From NCBI GenBank assembly GCA_002314685.1, contig DCHB01000041.1, positions 1 through 13,011 of the forward strand: a stretch of DNA of 13,011 nt. Direction: 5' to 3'. Shown one piece after another: positions 1-8,613 of the stretch. The translations under genes were made by a program, and so were the position numbers. The stretch comes from Clostridiales bacterium UBA1763. Its GTDB lineage: Bacteria; Bacillota; Clostridia; Oscillospirales; Oscillospiraceae. How positions within the stretch are numbered: position 1 is the stretch's first letter; each line of letters opens with the position of its first letter. The notes below the pieces were generated by a model. The model searched no databases. It had not been told where the DNA came from and saw only the letters and a program-made list of their open reading frames with translations.

Positions 1-292
1 CCTTTTCAAACATCGCACTGCGCAGACGCTTTGAAAAGCGAGCCGCAATTTTTGACGCGAGATAGCAAACGGCAATAGATGCAGCAAGGCTTCCGAGCGA
101 GCATAAAAGCATCATGCCGCCCGCAGACCATATATCGCGCATTGCACTGCCCTCGGTTTCGACAAGCACGGTAATCTCCGACATATAGTCGGGAAGCTCA
201 AGGTCAAGCCATACCTGCGTTAAAACGAAAATGAGACTTATTAAGAAATAAGCCCATTCCCGTAATTTCAAATATTTTAACAGCTTAAACAT
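1..292 (-). CDS. ABC exporter, N-terminal part of the transmembrane domain (partial, runs off left edge)
   Basis: The first 97 codons of a minus-strand gene are visible; the rest lies before base 1. The protein begins MFKLLKYLKLREWAYFLISL, a short basic segment leading into a first membrane helix (about residues 13-33), followed by LELPDYMSEI. A second helix spans about residues 57-80, then comes FSKRLRSAMFEK. This order matches the start of type IV (MsbA/LmrA-like) ABC exporters of Firmicutes, in which permease and ATPase are fused. The ATP-binding domain is outside the window, so substrate and half-transporter partner cannot be judged. The start codon overlaps the 3' end of the upstream acyltransferase gene by 8 bp, with AAGGAG about 12 nt upstream inside that gene, implying translational coupling. 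The family call is solid at fold level; specificity is unknown. Confidence 0.72.
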   Translation of the reverse strand, partial: MFKLLKYLKLREWAYFLISLIFVLTQVWLDLELPDYMSEITVLVETEGSAMRDIWSAGGMMLLCSLGSLAASIAVCYLASKIAARFSKRLRSAMFEK

Positions 293-1139
293 TCGTTAAT
301 TGCTTCTCCTTAGGGTTTTTCATCTCATCATACCACTGCTGAGTTATGCTCTGCGCAAGCTCTGCAGTTTCCTTGGTGCTGTGGGTTTTAACAAACTGAG
401 CATCAATTACATCCAATACTGCAAGATGAACGTCGGAACGCTTAAACGGGAAATTGTGCAGTACCTTATCGGTTCCGTAAAGTGCGCACACAACGACGGG
501 CACTGCCGCACGCTGTGCGATTTTGAACGAGCCCGCGTGATACGGCAAAAGCTCGGGCTTTTTACTGCGTGTTCCCTCGGGATAGATTACGATTGAAGCT
601 ACATCGTCCTCAATAAGCTCGGCAGAGTGCTTCACAACGCCGAGTGCCTGACGGTTATTGTCTCTTTCAAGCGGCATACAGGCGCATTTGTGCATAACCT
701 TGCCCGCAATGGGAAGCTTGAAGTTCTCGCGCTTTGAGATATAGACATAGCCCTCATCGCCGAGCGTCTTTTGATGAACTATGGGGTCAAAAAAGGAACG
801 GTGATTGCAAACCAACAGATAGCGCTGTCCGCGGGGCAGCTTTTCCCTGCCAGTTAATATGACGTTTATCCTCATCACAAAAACAACTACCTCTGACATC
901 TGACGCATATTCCACATCCAGAAGCTTGAGGGTGTCGGCTGAGGCTTATCAAACTTAACCGTAAGCTCTGTGAAAACATATCCCCACAGAGCATAAGCAA
1001 GGATAAGTCCGAAGTAATATACAACAAAGCGCACAACAGCAAGACCTGCTATAACAAGCAGACCTTTATCCGCATCTATTGTAAAAGCATTCAGAGCAGT
1101 AACTGCCGCACTCAAGGCGGCAAATACTTTAAGCAGCAT
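285..1139 (-). CDS. plsC: 1-acyl-sn-glycerol-3-phosphate acyltransferase (PlsC/LPLAT family)
   Basis: A 284-residue membrane acyltransferase expected to move an acyl chain onto lysophosphatidate, giving phosphatidic acid for phospholipid synthesis at the cytoplasmic membrane. The catalytic HX4D box is NHRSFFD (H113, D118). The glycerol-phosphate binding block YPEGTRS lies at about 186-192, and the VPVVVCALYG segment near 213-222 is also typical of the family. An N-terminal extension of about 100 residues carries one or two hydrophobic helices (roughly 5-20 and 27-55), longer than in minimal PlsC proteins. GGAGG lies 7 nt upstream of the ATG, supporting this start. It is first in an operon with the ABC exporter, which it overlaps by 8 bp. 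The fold is clear; the exact acyl acceptor is inferred from the family, and another lysophospholipid acceptor is possible. Confidence 0.88.
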   Translation of the reverse strand: MLLKVFAALSAAVTALNAFTIDADKGLLVIAGLAVVRFVVYYFGLILAYALWGYVFTELTVKFDKPQPTPSSFWMWNMRQMSEVVVFVMRINVILTGREKLPRGQRYLLVCNHRSFFDPIVHQKTLGDEGYVYISKRENFKLPIAGKVMHKCACMPLERDNNRQALGVVKHSAELIEDDVASIVIYPEGTRSKKPELLPYHAGSFKIAQRAAVPVVVCALYGTDKVLHNFPFKRSDVHLAVLDVIDAQFVKTHSTKETAELAQSITQQWYDEMKNPKEKQLTNV

Positions 1140-1172
1140 GGCTTTTCCTCCGCTGAAGTCAAATAATTTAAT

Positions 1173-1201
1173 ATTGTATCACATTTTTTCGATTTTCCCA
1201 A
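1173..1201 (-). promoter_or_regulatory. Predicted sigma-A promoter for the plsC-ABC operon
   Basis: On the minus strand a -10 box TACAAT (1173-1178) is preceded directly by TGA, giving an extended -10 (TGn). The -35 candidate TTGGGA (1196-1201) is weak but correctly spaced at 17 nt. The plsC start codon lies about 34 nt downstream of the -10 box. This is a pattern match only. Confidence 0.55.
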
Positions 1202-1274
1202 CTATTATTTGAAAATTTTGCAGTAATTTTCATATTGTTAACAAATCCGCTGATTTTGTATATATTACGACTTC

Positions 1275-1289
1275 ATAAGCGTCGCTTAT
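1275..1289. repeat. Small perfect palindrome in the plsC/hppA intergenic region
   Basis: ATAAGCG T CGCTTAT is a 7-bp inverted repeat around a single central base. It sits between the two divergent promoters, in an otherwise featureless AT-rich stretch (about 1202-1436) where I see no credible ORF, RNA gene or terminator. It has the size of a dimeric repressor operator, but no regulator can be assigned. Chance occurrence is possible. Confidence 0.4.
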
Positions 1290-1436
1290 TGTCCGAGTTT
1301 GACAGGCAAATATCAATGTCGCAGTATCTAATTCTCAAGTTTTGTGTGTTTTGCACACCTATTAGGATGATTTTTTATTACTTTCGTAAAATTTGATAAA
1401 TTTGTGGATTTTTCACAGATTTATATAAGAATTAAA

Positions 1437-1465
1437 TTGCATTTTCGCCTTTGTTAGGTTAAAAT
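1437..1465 (+). promoter_or_regulatory. Predicted sigma-A promoter for hppA
   Basis: TTGCAT (1437-1442), a 17-nt spacer, then TAAAAT (1460-1465). This leaves a 5' leader of roughly 50 nt before the hppA start, in which I see no structured element. The -35 box matches four of six consensus bases and the -10 box five of six. It is the best-spaced promoter candidate in the region. Confidence 0.55.
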
Positions 1466-1525
1466 ATATGAACGGCCCATTATTTTCTTATTTTCGTTAT
1501 CAAATTTTTTAGGAGTGAATTGAAA

Positions 1526-3514
<1,989 letters not shown>

Positions 3515-3525
3515 TTAAACATACT

Positions 3526-3556
3526 AAGCTCCGCGGCAAAAGCCGCGGAGCTTTTT
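3526..3556 (+). terminator. Rho-independent terminator after hppA
   Basis: The GC-rich arms GCTCCGCGGC (3528-3537) and GCCGCGGAGC (3542-3551) form a perfect 10-bp stem, 12 bp counting flanking AA/TT. The loop is AAAA and the stem is followed by TTTTT. It begins 12 nt after the hppA stop. Confidence 0.95.
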
Positions 3557-3565
3557 CATTGTCTG

Positions 3566-3606
3566 TTAACAAAAAACTTGACAAATGGTGTATAATGTAT
3601 TAGTTA
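3566..3606 (+). promoter_or_regulatory. Predicted promoter(s) for the M23 hydrolase gene
   Basis: Two overlapping readings are possible. One is TTGACA (3578-3583) with 17 nt to TAGTTA (3601-3606), a perfect -35 but weak -10. The other is TTAACA (3566-3571) with 19 nt to a perfect TATAAT (3591-3596). The sequence does not decide between them. Either gives a 5' leader of about 35-45 nt. Confidence 0.55.
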
Positions 3607-3647
3607 GAAGTTGACATTCTTTTTTACCAACGACAACGGAGGTATTT

Positions 3648-4901
3648 ATGACTAAGAAAATTATCAAACCGCTGTTCTCGGCGCTTCTTGCACTTGCCTT
3701 GGTTTTCGGTCTTTTCATCGGCGTTATGCCTGAAAAGGTCACCGCGGCAAGCACACAGTCCGAGATTAACGCACTTAAGGATGCAAAAAGTCAGTTGGAG
3801 GACGAGGCATCAAGCTATCAGTCCACCATTAACTCTTTGAGAAACAAGCAGGCATCACAGCTCGAGCTTAAAGCCGCGCTTGATAGCAAGCTGACCGTTA
3901 CCAATCAGCAGATTATGAATCTTGAAGAGCAGATTGAGCTCCATGACCAGCTTATCGAGCAGAAAACCGCAGAGGTTGAGGAAGCTCAGGCCGAGGCAGA
4001 TGCTCAGCTCGTCAAGTACAGAACCCGCATCCGTGCAATGGAAGAAAACGGCGGATATAACTACATTGAGGTTATTTTCGGTGCAAACAGCATTGCCGAG
4101 TTTTTAAGCCTTATTGACGATATCGGCGATATTATGAAGAGCGATAAGGAGCTTGAGGACTCATACAAGGCATCTGTTGCGGCATTGAAGGAAGCAAAGG
4201 CTGAATATGAGGAGGCTCAGGCAGAGCTCAAGCAGGATAAGGCTGAGCTTGCACAGCTTAAGGATGAGCTTCAGGTCGGCATTTCCGAGGCCGCCGCTGT
4301 TATTTCAAGCCTGCAGAGTGATATTAACGCAAACGCATCCGTTCTCTCCGACCTTAAGAGTCAGGAATCCGAGCTTGAATCTCAGATCAGTGCAAAGGTC
4401 AAGGAGCTTGAGGCTCAGCGCAAGGCTGAGGAGGAAGCTAACAAGAAGGACGATGACTCCGGAACAAAGAAGGGCACGGGCAATCTTGTATGGCCCTCCT
4501 ACTGCACTTACATTTCCAGCCGTCAGGGCTACCGCTACCACCCCATCAGCGGTGTTTACAGCAATCACGGCGGCACCGACATCGCCGCAAGCTACGGCTC
4601 CTCCATTTACGCGGCTGACAGCGGCACCGTCACAACAGCCGCATACGGTTGGAACGGCGGATACGGCAACTATGTTATGATTGACCACGGTAACGGTATG
4701 CAGACACTGTATGCTCACATGAGCTCAATCGCAGTTTCCTCGGGTCAGTCGGTAAACCGCGGACAGACTATCGGTTATGTCGGCTCAACAGGCAACTCAA
4801 CGGGTCCGCACATCCACTTTGAGATGTATGTCAACGGTGCCAGAGTTGACCCGCAGAGCTACTACTCGGGCATAAGCTTTACCTACGCACCAGACGCCTG
4901 A
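3648..4901 (+). CDS. Secreted murein hydrolase: PcsB-like coiled coil plus M23 (LytM) endopeptidase
   Basis: A 417-residue exported peptidoglycan endopeptidase. Residues 1-34 form a signal peptide (basic MTKKIIK, hydrophobic core, likely cleavage after VTA or VTAA). Residues about 36-265 are heptad-rich coiled coil. The hydrophobic break MEENGGYNYIEVIFGANS and the following segment (about 131-165) resemble the hairpin tip of the PcsB/CwlO coiled-coil domain that contacts FtsX. A charged linker (about 258-276) leads to the M23 domain (about 280-408). Its zinc and catalytic residues are present: H307 and D311 (NHGGTD), H357 (YAHMS), and H388/H390 (PHIHFE), so it should be active rather than a degenerate EnvC-type activator. 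GGAGG is 5 nt before the ATG. By family analogy it cleaves stem peptides or crossbridges during division under FtsEX control; no ftsEX is in this window, so that link is inferred. Confidence 0.9.
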   Translation: MTKKIIKPLFSALLALALVFGLFIGVMPEKVTAASTQSEINALKDAKSQLEDEASSYQSTINSLRNKQASQLELKAALDSKLTVTNQQIMNLEEQIELHDQLIEQKTAEVEEAQAEADAQLVKYRTRIRAMEENGGYNYIEVIFGANSIAEFLSLIDDIGDIMKSDKELEDSYKASVAALKEAKAEYEEAQAELKQDKAELAQLKDELQVGISEAAAVISSLQSDINANASVLSDLKSQESELESQISAKVKELEAQRKAEEEANKKDDDSGTKKGTGNLVWPSYCTYISSRQGYRYHPISGVYSNHGGTDIAASYGSSIYAADSGTVTTAAYGWNGGYGNYVMIDHGNGMQTLYAHMSSIAVSSGQSVNRGQTIGYVGSTGNSTGPHIHFEMYVNGARVDPQSYYSGISFTYAPDA

Positions 4902-4913
4902 TAATAAACAAAT

Positions 4914-4950
4914 AATTAAGCACGCAATTATTATTGCGTGCTTAATTTTT
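4914..4950. terminator. Bidirectional terminator between the M23 gene and the convergent DUF3267 gene
   Basis: A 15-bp perfect stem (arms 4914-4928 and 4933-4947; ATTAAGCACGCAAT and its complement) has the loop TATT. On the plus strand it is followed by a T-rich run (TTTTTATTTTG). On the minus strand the downstream sequence TATTTGTTTATTATC is also T-rich. It lies between two converging genes and overlaps the last codon of the minus-strand gene, so it probably serves both. Confidence 0.88.
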
Positions 4951-5521
4951 ATTTTGTCCAATAGGTTACGACCAAGCCGTTATCCTCGACTACAAGCTCT
5001 TTTTTAACCTTCAGCAGTCTTATAGCCACATAGCAGTCGCCCGTTGCTCCCGCGATATTGATTATCTGAACAAAGAACACATACCAGAACAGCTTTTCGG
5101 GCAATACTATCGACAGCACAAGCAAGACTATACCGAGTATAACAATCGGGAAAAAGCATATATACAAATATGAATTTACACTGTAATAGCCCTTGATGAC
5201 TGAATAGGAAAAGGACTTTTCCATTACTATTCTTGAGCGTTTTCCCGTGTATTTTTTTGATATTACCGAATGCAGATACTCATGCAGGACATAGTAAACG
5301 ACCATTTCGGCAACTACGATAACAAGCGCAAATACAAGCTGACCTACACCCGCAACATCATAAAATGTCGTTATCGGTATAAAGAAATTTGCAATAGCCG
5401 CCAAAATAATTGCAACGGCGAGTGATATCGCGGTTAATCCAAATCTCAGCTTTTTATTGCTGTGAATGTCAATATCGTTTCTATTTACAAAGCGTGTGGG
5501 TTTTTCTGCTCTTACATACAT
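4949..5521 (-). CDS. Putative membrane zincin, DUF3267 family
   Basis: A 190-residue integral membrane protein with about four hydrophobic segments (roughly 27-50, 60-80, 117-140 and 144-160). An HEYLH motif (H80, E81, H84) at the end of the second segment matches the HExxH zinc site of metalloproteases. GATGD (158-162) supplies a conserved Asp that could be the third ligand. Motif order and size fit the DUF3267 'putative zincin' family, whose members are largely uncharacterised, so protease activity and substrate are inferred from the motif alone. The start follows AGGAG by 8 nt, and that SD lies at the very end of the upstream repressor gene, 11 nt away. The two genes are therefore co-transcribed, and the repressor is the obvious regulatory partner. 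No signal peptide is seen apart from the first helix. Confidence 0.75.
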   Translation of the reverse strand: MYVRAEKPTRFVNRNDIDIHSNKKLRFGLTAISLAVAIILAAIANFFIPITTFYDVAGVGQLVFALVIVVAEMVVYYVLHEYLHSVISKKYTGKRSRIVMEKSFSYSVIKGYYSVNSYLYICFFPIVILGIVLLVLSIVLPEKLFWYVFFVQIINIAGATGDCYVAIRLLKVKKELVVEDNGLVVTYWTK

Positions 5522-5532
5522 TTAAGGTTCTC

Positions 5533-6270
5533 CTATCTTTCAGGCAGGGGTATGGGCTTATCGGTCAGCACCTTGCCGAAGCACATAATTGTGACGCCAG
5601 AGCTTGCTTTGATAATTACATCCGCATCGGCTCTTTTTCGGTTTGCGGAAAACAGATATACAGTGCCCGTATAATCCTGACAGTACTGCTTGCACTTCAT
5701 ATCGCCATCGACAAAGAACAGACCTACATCCCCGTCGTGAATAATCGCTCCGCGCTTGCACAGTGCAACCGAGCCGTTTTTAATATAAGGCTCCATGCTG
5801 TCGCCGTCAATATGCACGGCAAAATCAGCTGTACTGCTCTGCGGCACCTCGTAATCGGTGTAATCGTCACCGATTGCGGGTGATGCGTAGCCCGCGGCGG
5901 CGGGTGTTGAATACAGCGGAATGATTTTTGTGCTGTTTTCGGGCATTTCGAGCTTCTCAATTCTGCCGAGCTCATGCTCAATAACGAGGTCAACAAGTGC
6001 TCTGCCCTGCTCATCCAAGCCTCTGTATTTATTTATTAACTGCCATTCGGCATTATCGGGCATACTCGCAATGCTTATATCCTCGCACATACGCTCAACG
6101 GGCACGCCGAGCTCTGAGCATATTCGCATCATAAGGTCAAAATCCACCTTCTGATTATCGCGCTTCACCATGCTGTAAAGCGTCTGCGGCGGGATATTGA
6201 CTCTGCGGGCAAGCTCACTGACATTTACTCCTGATTCGCTGAGAATTTGCTTTAACATCGAGCCTCTCAT
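5533..6270 (-). CDS. XRE-type HTH repressor with LexA-like S24 autoprotease domain
   Basis: A DNA-binding repressor that probably self-cleaves under an inducing signal. Counting from ATG 6270 (245 residues), a helix-turn-helix of XRE/Cro type lies at about 5-60 (VNVSELARRVNIPPQTLYSM), followed by a helical linker. The S24 domain spans about 115-240. It contains the candidate cleavage bond A126-G127 in PAAAGYAS, the nucleophile S158 in GDSMEP, and the general base K194 in GDMKCKQY, the same arrangement as LexA and CI-type repressors. The longest frame starts at GTG 6279, but that GTG is part of the SD (AGAGGTG), which lies 6 nt before ATG 6270, so I prefer the ATG. It is first in an operon with the membrane zincin and divergent from the cad operon. 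The inducing signal and targets are unknown. It is not canonical LexA, because its DNA-binding domain is XRE-like. Confidence 0.88.
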   Translation of the reverse strand: MRGSMLKQILSESGVNVSELARRVNIPPQTLYSMVKRDNQKVDFDLMMRICSELGVPVERMCEDISIASMPDNAEWQLINKYRGLDEQGRALVDLVIEHELGRIEKLEMPENSTKIIPLYSTPAAAGYASPAIGDDYTDYEVPQSSTADFAVHIDGDSMEPYIKNGSVALCKRGAIIHDGDVGLFFVDGDMKCKQYCQDYTGTVYLFSANRKRADADVIIKASSGVTIMCFGKVLTDKPIPLPER

Positions 6271-6288
6271 ATCATACACCTCTTTTTA

Positions 6289-6317
6289 TATATAACATCC
6301 TGTCAATATTATGTCAA
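6289..6317 (-). promoter_or_regulatory. Predicted promoter for the S24 repressor operon
   Basis: On the minus strand a perfect TTGACA (6312-6317), 17 nt, then TATATA (6289-6294). The transcript would have a very short leader (about 12 nt) before ATG 6270. A second TTGACA 21 bp upstream (6333-6338), paired with CATAAT (6308-6313) at 19-nt spacing, is an alternative giving a longer leader. Confidence 0.5.
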
Positions 6318-6348
6318 GGAATAATTTTTATCTGTCAAATTATGTCGA
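6301..6348. repeat. Repeated TGTCAA/TTGACA motif, possible repressor operators
   Basis: Two near-copies of one pattern occur 32 bp apart: TGTCAATATTATGTCAA (6301-6317) and TGTCAAATTATGTCGA (6333-6348). A further TTGACA in opposite orientation is at 6356-6361. The spacing, about three helical turns, fits cooperative operator sites for the adjacent XRE/S24 repressor. Part of the signal is simply the -35 elements of the divergent promoters, so operator function is an inference. Confidence 0.4.
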
Positions 6349-6355
6349 TGCGGAT

Positions 6356-6384
6356 TTGACAAGTTAAGTGTAATATTGTAATAT
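6356..6384 (+). promoter_or_regulatory. Predicted sigma-A promoter of the cad operon
   Basis: A perfect TTGACA (6356-6361), a 17-nt spacer and TAATAT (6379-6384). The predicted start point falls at about 6391, inside the inverted repeat described next, which fits steric repression by an ArsR-family protein. Confidence 0.72.
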
Positions 6385-6387
6385 GCT

Positions 6388-6409
6388 TATATGAACATTC
6401 ATTCATATA
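6388..6409. promoter_or_regulatory. Predicted CadC/CzrA-type operator
   Basis: TATATGAA, six bases (CATTCA), TTCATATA: a perfect 8-bp inverted repeat containing TGAA-N6-TTCA, the core recognised by Zn/Cd-sensing ArsR-family repressors (SmtB, CzrA, CadC). It begins 3 nt after the -10 box and ends 12 nt before the regulator's start codon. The adjacent gene encodes just such a repressor, so autoregulation and metal-induced release are expected. Confidence 0.85.
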
Positions 6410-6421
6410 TCGGAGGCAACA

Positions 6422-6739
6422 ATGAACGATAAGATTGGAAGCATAGCACACGATATGCCCGACGAGGGCAAGCTGTGTGAGTTATCCGAATTTTTCCGAG
6501 TTTTCGGTGATTCGACGAGAATAAGAATACTTTATGCCCTTTCAAAATCCGAGCTTTGCGTTTGCGATTTGGCACAGCTTTTGGGCGCGTCGCAGTCGGC
6601 AATATCGCATCAGCTGCAAATTCTGCGTACAAGCAGGCTTGTGAGATACCGCCGCGAGGGCAAGACGGTTATATATTCTCTTGATGACGAGCATATCTTT
6701 TCGATGCTCAATATCGGAATTGAGCACCTTGAGGAGTGA
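6422..6739 (+). CDS. cadC: ArsR/SmtB-family metal-sensing repressor (CadC-like)
   Basis: A 105-residue winged-helix repressor that should leave its operator on binding Cd, Pb or Zn ions, switching on the downstream ATPase gene. The recognition region is at about 45-68 (LCVCDLAQLLGASQSAISHQ). Two metal sites of the family can be read. The alpha-3 site has Cys46 and Cys48 in ELCVCDL, with Cys19 and perhaps His10 as N-terminal ligands. The alpha-5 site has Asp89 and His91 (DDEH) with His102 and Glu105 at the C-terminus (EHLEE), matching the D-x-H ... H-x-x-E set of CadC. Retention of both sites points to a CadC-type rather than an arsenic sensor. GGAGG lies 5 nt upstream of the ATG. It is first gene of the operon, with the ATPase starting 4 nt after its stop. 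Confidence 0.92.
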   Translation: MNDKIGSIAHDMPDEGKLCELSEFFRVFGDSTRIRILYALSKSELCVCDLAQLLGASQSAISHQLQILRTSRLVRYRREGKTVIYSLDDEHIFSMLNIGIEHLEE

Positions 6740-6743
6740 TTAA

Positions 6744-8609
6744 ATGAAAAAGAACGAACATCTCAAAGAAATGATAAGAGACCTGCTGTTTATCGGCTTG
6801 AGTGCGGGTTTGCTCATAGGGGCATGGGTTTTGACTGACGCATTTCCCGCTATGAACAAGTGGCTTGTGCTTTTGGTCTTTCTTATCCCCTATCTTATTT
6901 GCGGACTCGATGTGCTTGTCGAGGCTTTGGAAAAGCTATTTTCAGGTCAGCTTCTTGACGAGGATTTTCTCATGGCTGCTGCATCAATCGGTGCTATCTG
7001 TCTCGGCGAATATCCCGAGGCGGTTGCCGTCATGCTGTTTTACCGCATAGGCGAGTGCTTTGAGGAATACGCCGTCAATAAGTCGCGCCGTTCGGTTGCA
7101 GAGCTTATGAACATCCGCCCCGACTTTGCCCGCATTGAGCAAAACGGCGAGCTTATTATGGTTGAGCCCTCTTTCGTCGGCATAGGCACGGTTATAACCG
7201 TAAGCCCCGGTGACCGTATCCCGCTTGACGGCATTGTTATTGACGGCACGACCACCGTTGACACCTCACCGCTGACGGGTGAATCCATGCCTAAGACCAT
7301 TTCGGCAGGTGCGGAGGTTTACTCGGGCTGTGTAAATCTCTCGGGGCTTATTCGCGTAAAGGTTACAAGCTCGTTTAAGCAGTCAACTGTTACGAAAATT
7401 CTCGAGCTTGTTGAAAGCTCCGCAGTTAATAAATCAAAGCGTGAGGCATTCATAACCCGCTTTGCAAAAATATACACACCTCTTGTTGTAACTCTTGCCG
7501 TTTTGCTGGCTGTTATCCCCTCTCTTATTGACGGCAACTGGCTCGAGTGGATTCGCAGAGCCCTGATTTTCCTCGTAATTTCCTGCCCCTGCGCACTTGT
7601 AATCTCCGTACCGCTGAGCTTTTTCGGCGGAATCGGCTGTGCCTCGCGTCACGGCATTCTGATTAAGGGATCAAACTATCTTGAGGCCTTAGCCGAAGCA
7701 AGCACGGTTGTTATGGATAAAACGGGAACAGTCACCGAGGGCAGCTTTTCCGTCGTGGGCGTTGAGCCTATCGGCATAAGCAGTGCCGACCTTCTCACCT
7801 TAGCCGCCGCGGCTGAGAGCTTTTCAAATCATCCCATTGCACTGTCGCTTAAAAATGCGTGCAGAAATCTTCCCGACAGCTCACTTATCACAAATGTACG
7901 CGAGCTTGCGGGCAGAGGCATTGAGGCAAACGTTTGCGGCAGACGCGTGCTTGTCGGAAACTCTGCGCTGATGTCCGCAAACGGCATCACTCCGCGCTAT
8001 GCTCCCGGGCGTGCAACTATCGTTCACGTCGCCGCAGACGGCATATACGGCGGTTATATAGTCATTGACGACCGCATTAAGGACGGAGCTAAGGAGGCTG
8101 TCAGCGAGCTTTACAGCCTCGGTATTGAGAAAACCGTTATGCTCACGGGCGATGCCGATTCAACAGGTCAGGCAGTCGGCACGGCGCTCGGTGTTAATAA
8201 CGTATATACCGAGCTTTTGCCCGCCGATAAGGTTATTGCCGTTGAGGAGCTTTTGCGCGATAAGCACGACGGCACTCTCCTCTTTGTCGGCGACGGCATA
8301 AACGATGCTCCCGTGCTTGCCCGCTCGGATGTCGGCGTCGCTATGGGCGTGCTCGGCTCGGATGCGGCTATTGAAGCCGCCGATGTCGTGCTTATGGACG
8401 ACGATATTGCAAAGCTTCCTCTTGCTATTAGCATATCTAAAAACACTGTTAAAATCGCAAGGCAGAACATTTGGCTGTCTTTGCTTGTAAAATTTGCGGT
8501 ATTGCTTCTCGCTGCCCTCGGCATTGCCGATATGTGGCTTGCCGTATTCGCCGATGTCGGCGTACTTATACTCGCAACACTAAACGCACTTCGCACTCTC
8601 AGGATTTAA
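6744..8609 (+). CDS. cadA: P1B-2 type Zn2+/Cd2+/Pb2+-exporting ATPase without N-terminal HMA domain
   Basis: A 621-residue P-type ATPase that pumps divalent soft metals out of the cytoplasm. The visible signature motifs are TGES (178-181, actuator), CPC (281-283, membrane metal site), DKTGT (325-329, phosphorylated D325), NHP (362-364, the HP motif) and GDGINDAP (516-523). K583 (LLVKF) in helix 7 and D604 (ADVGV) in helix 8 are the helix residues that define the P1B-2 (ZntA/CadA) subgroup. The protein starts directly with a membrane helix after about 12 residues; the usual N-terminal CxxC metal-binding domain is absent, and no Cys-rich or His-rich tail replaces it. GAGGAG overlaps the end of cadC and lies 7 nt from the ATG. 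The cadC operator and neighbour support a Cd/Zn/Pb role; which metal is physiological cannot be read from sequence. Confidence 0.95.
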   Translation: MKKNEHLKEMIRDLLFIGLSAGLLIGAWVLTDAFPAMNKWLVLLVFLIPYLICGLDVLVEALEKLFSGQLLDEDFLMAAASIGAICLGEYPEAVAVMLFYRIGECFEEYAVNKSRRSVAELMNIRPDFARIEQNGELIMVEPSFVGIGTVITVSPGDRIPLDGIVIDGTTTVDTSPLTGESMPKTISAGAEVYSGCVNLSGLIRVKVTSSFKQSTVTKILELVESSAVNKSKREAFITRFAKIYTPLVVTLAVLLAVIPSLIDGNWLEWIRRALIFLVISCPCALVISVPLSFFGGIGCASRHGILIKGSNYLEALAEASTVVMDKTGTVTEGSFSVVGVEPIGISSADLLTLAAAAESFSNHPIALSLKNACRNLPDSSLITNVRELAGRGIEANVCGRRVLVGNSALMSANGITPRYAPGRATIVHVAADGIYGGYIVIDDRIKDGAKEAVSELYSLGIEKTVMLTGDADSTGQAVGTALGVNNVYTELLPADKVIAVEELLRDKHDGTLLFVGDGINDAPVLARSDVGVAMGVLGSDAAIEAADVVLMDDDIAKLPLAISISKNTVKIARQNIWLSLLVKFAVLLLAALGIADMWLAVFADVGVLILATLNALRTLRI

Positions 8610-8613
8610 GAAA

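Noticed and set aside
300..596. Plus-strand open frame opposite plsC
   Set aside because: Shadow of the acyltransferase gene, whose catalytic motifs are explicit on the other strand.
1342..1356. GTGTG ... CACAC mini inverted repeat upstream of hppA
   Set aside because: Only 5 bp per arm in AT-rich DNA; easily expected by chance and no context supports it.
1520..1525. TTG start for hppA six bases before the ATG
   Set aside because: The SD would be only 4 nt from the TTG; ATG 1526 is a better codon and still in reach. The difference is only two residues.
5410..5883. Plus-strand open frame opposite the zincin and repressor genes
   Set aside because: Antisense to two well-supported genes, no SD, and its translation has no recognisable order or motif.
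6271..6279. GTG start for the S24 repressor
   Set aside because: The GTG is part of the SD-like AGAGGTG and has no good SD of its own; ATG 6270 is correctly spaced.
8168..8596. Minus-strand open frame opposite the 3' part of cadA
   Set aside because: Low-complexity Ser/Ala/Thr-rich translation created by the cadA codon pattern; no SD, no family resemblance.
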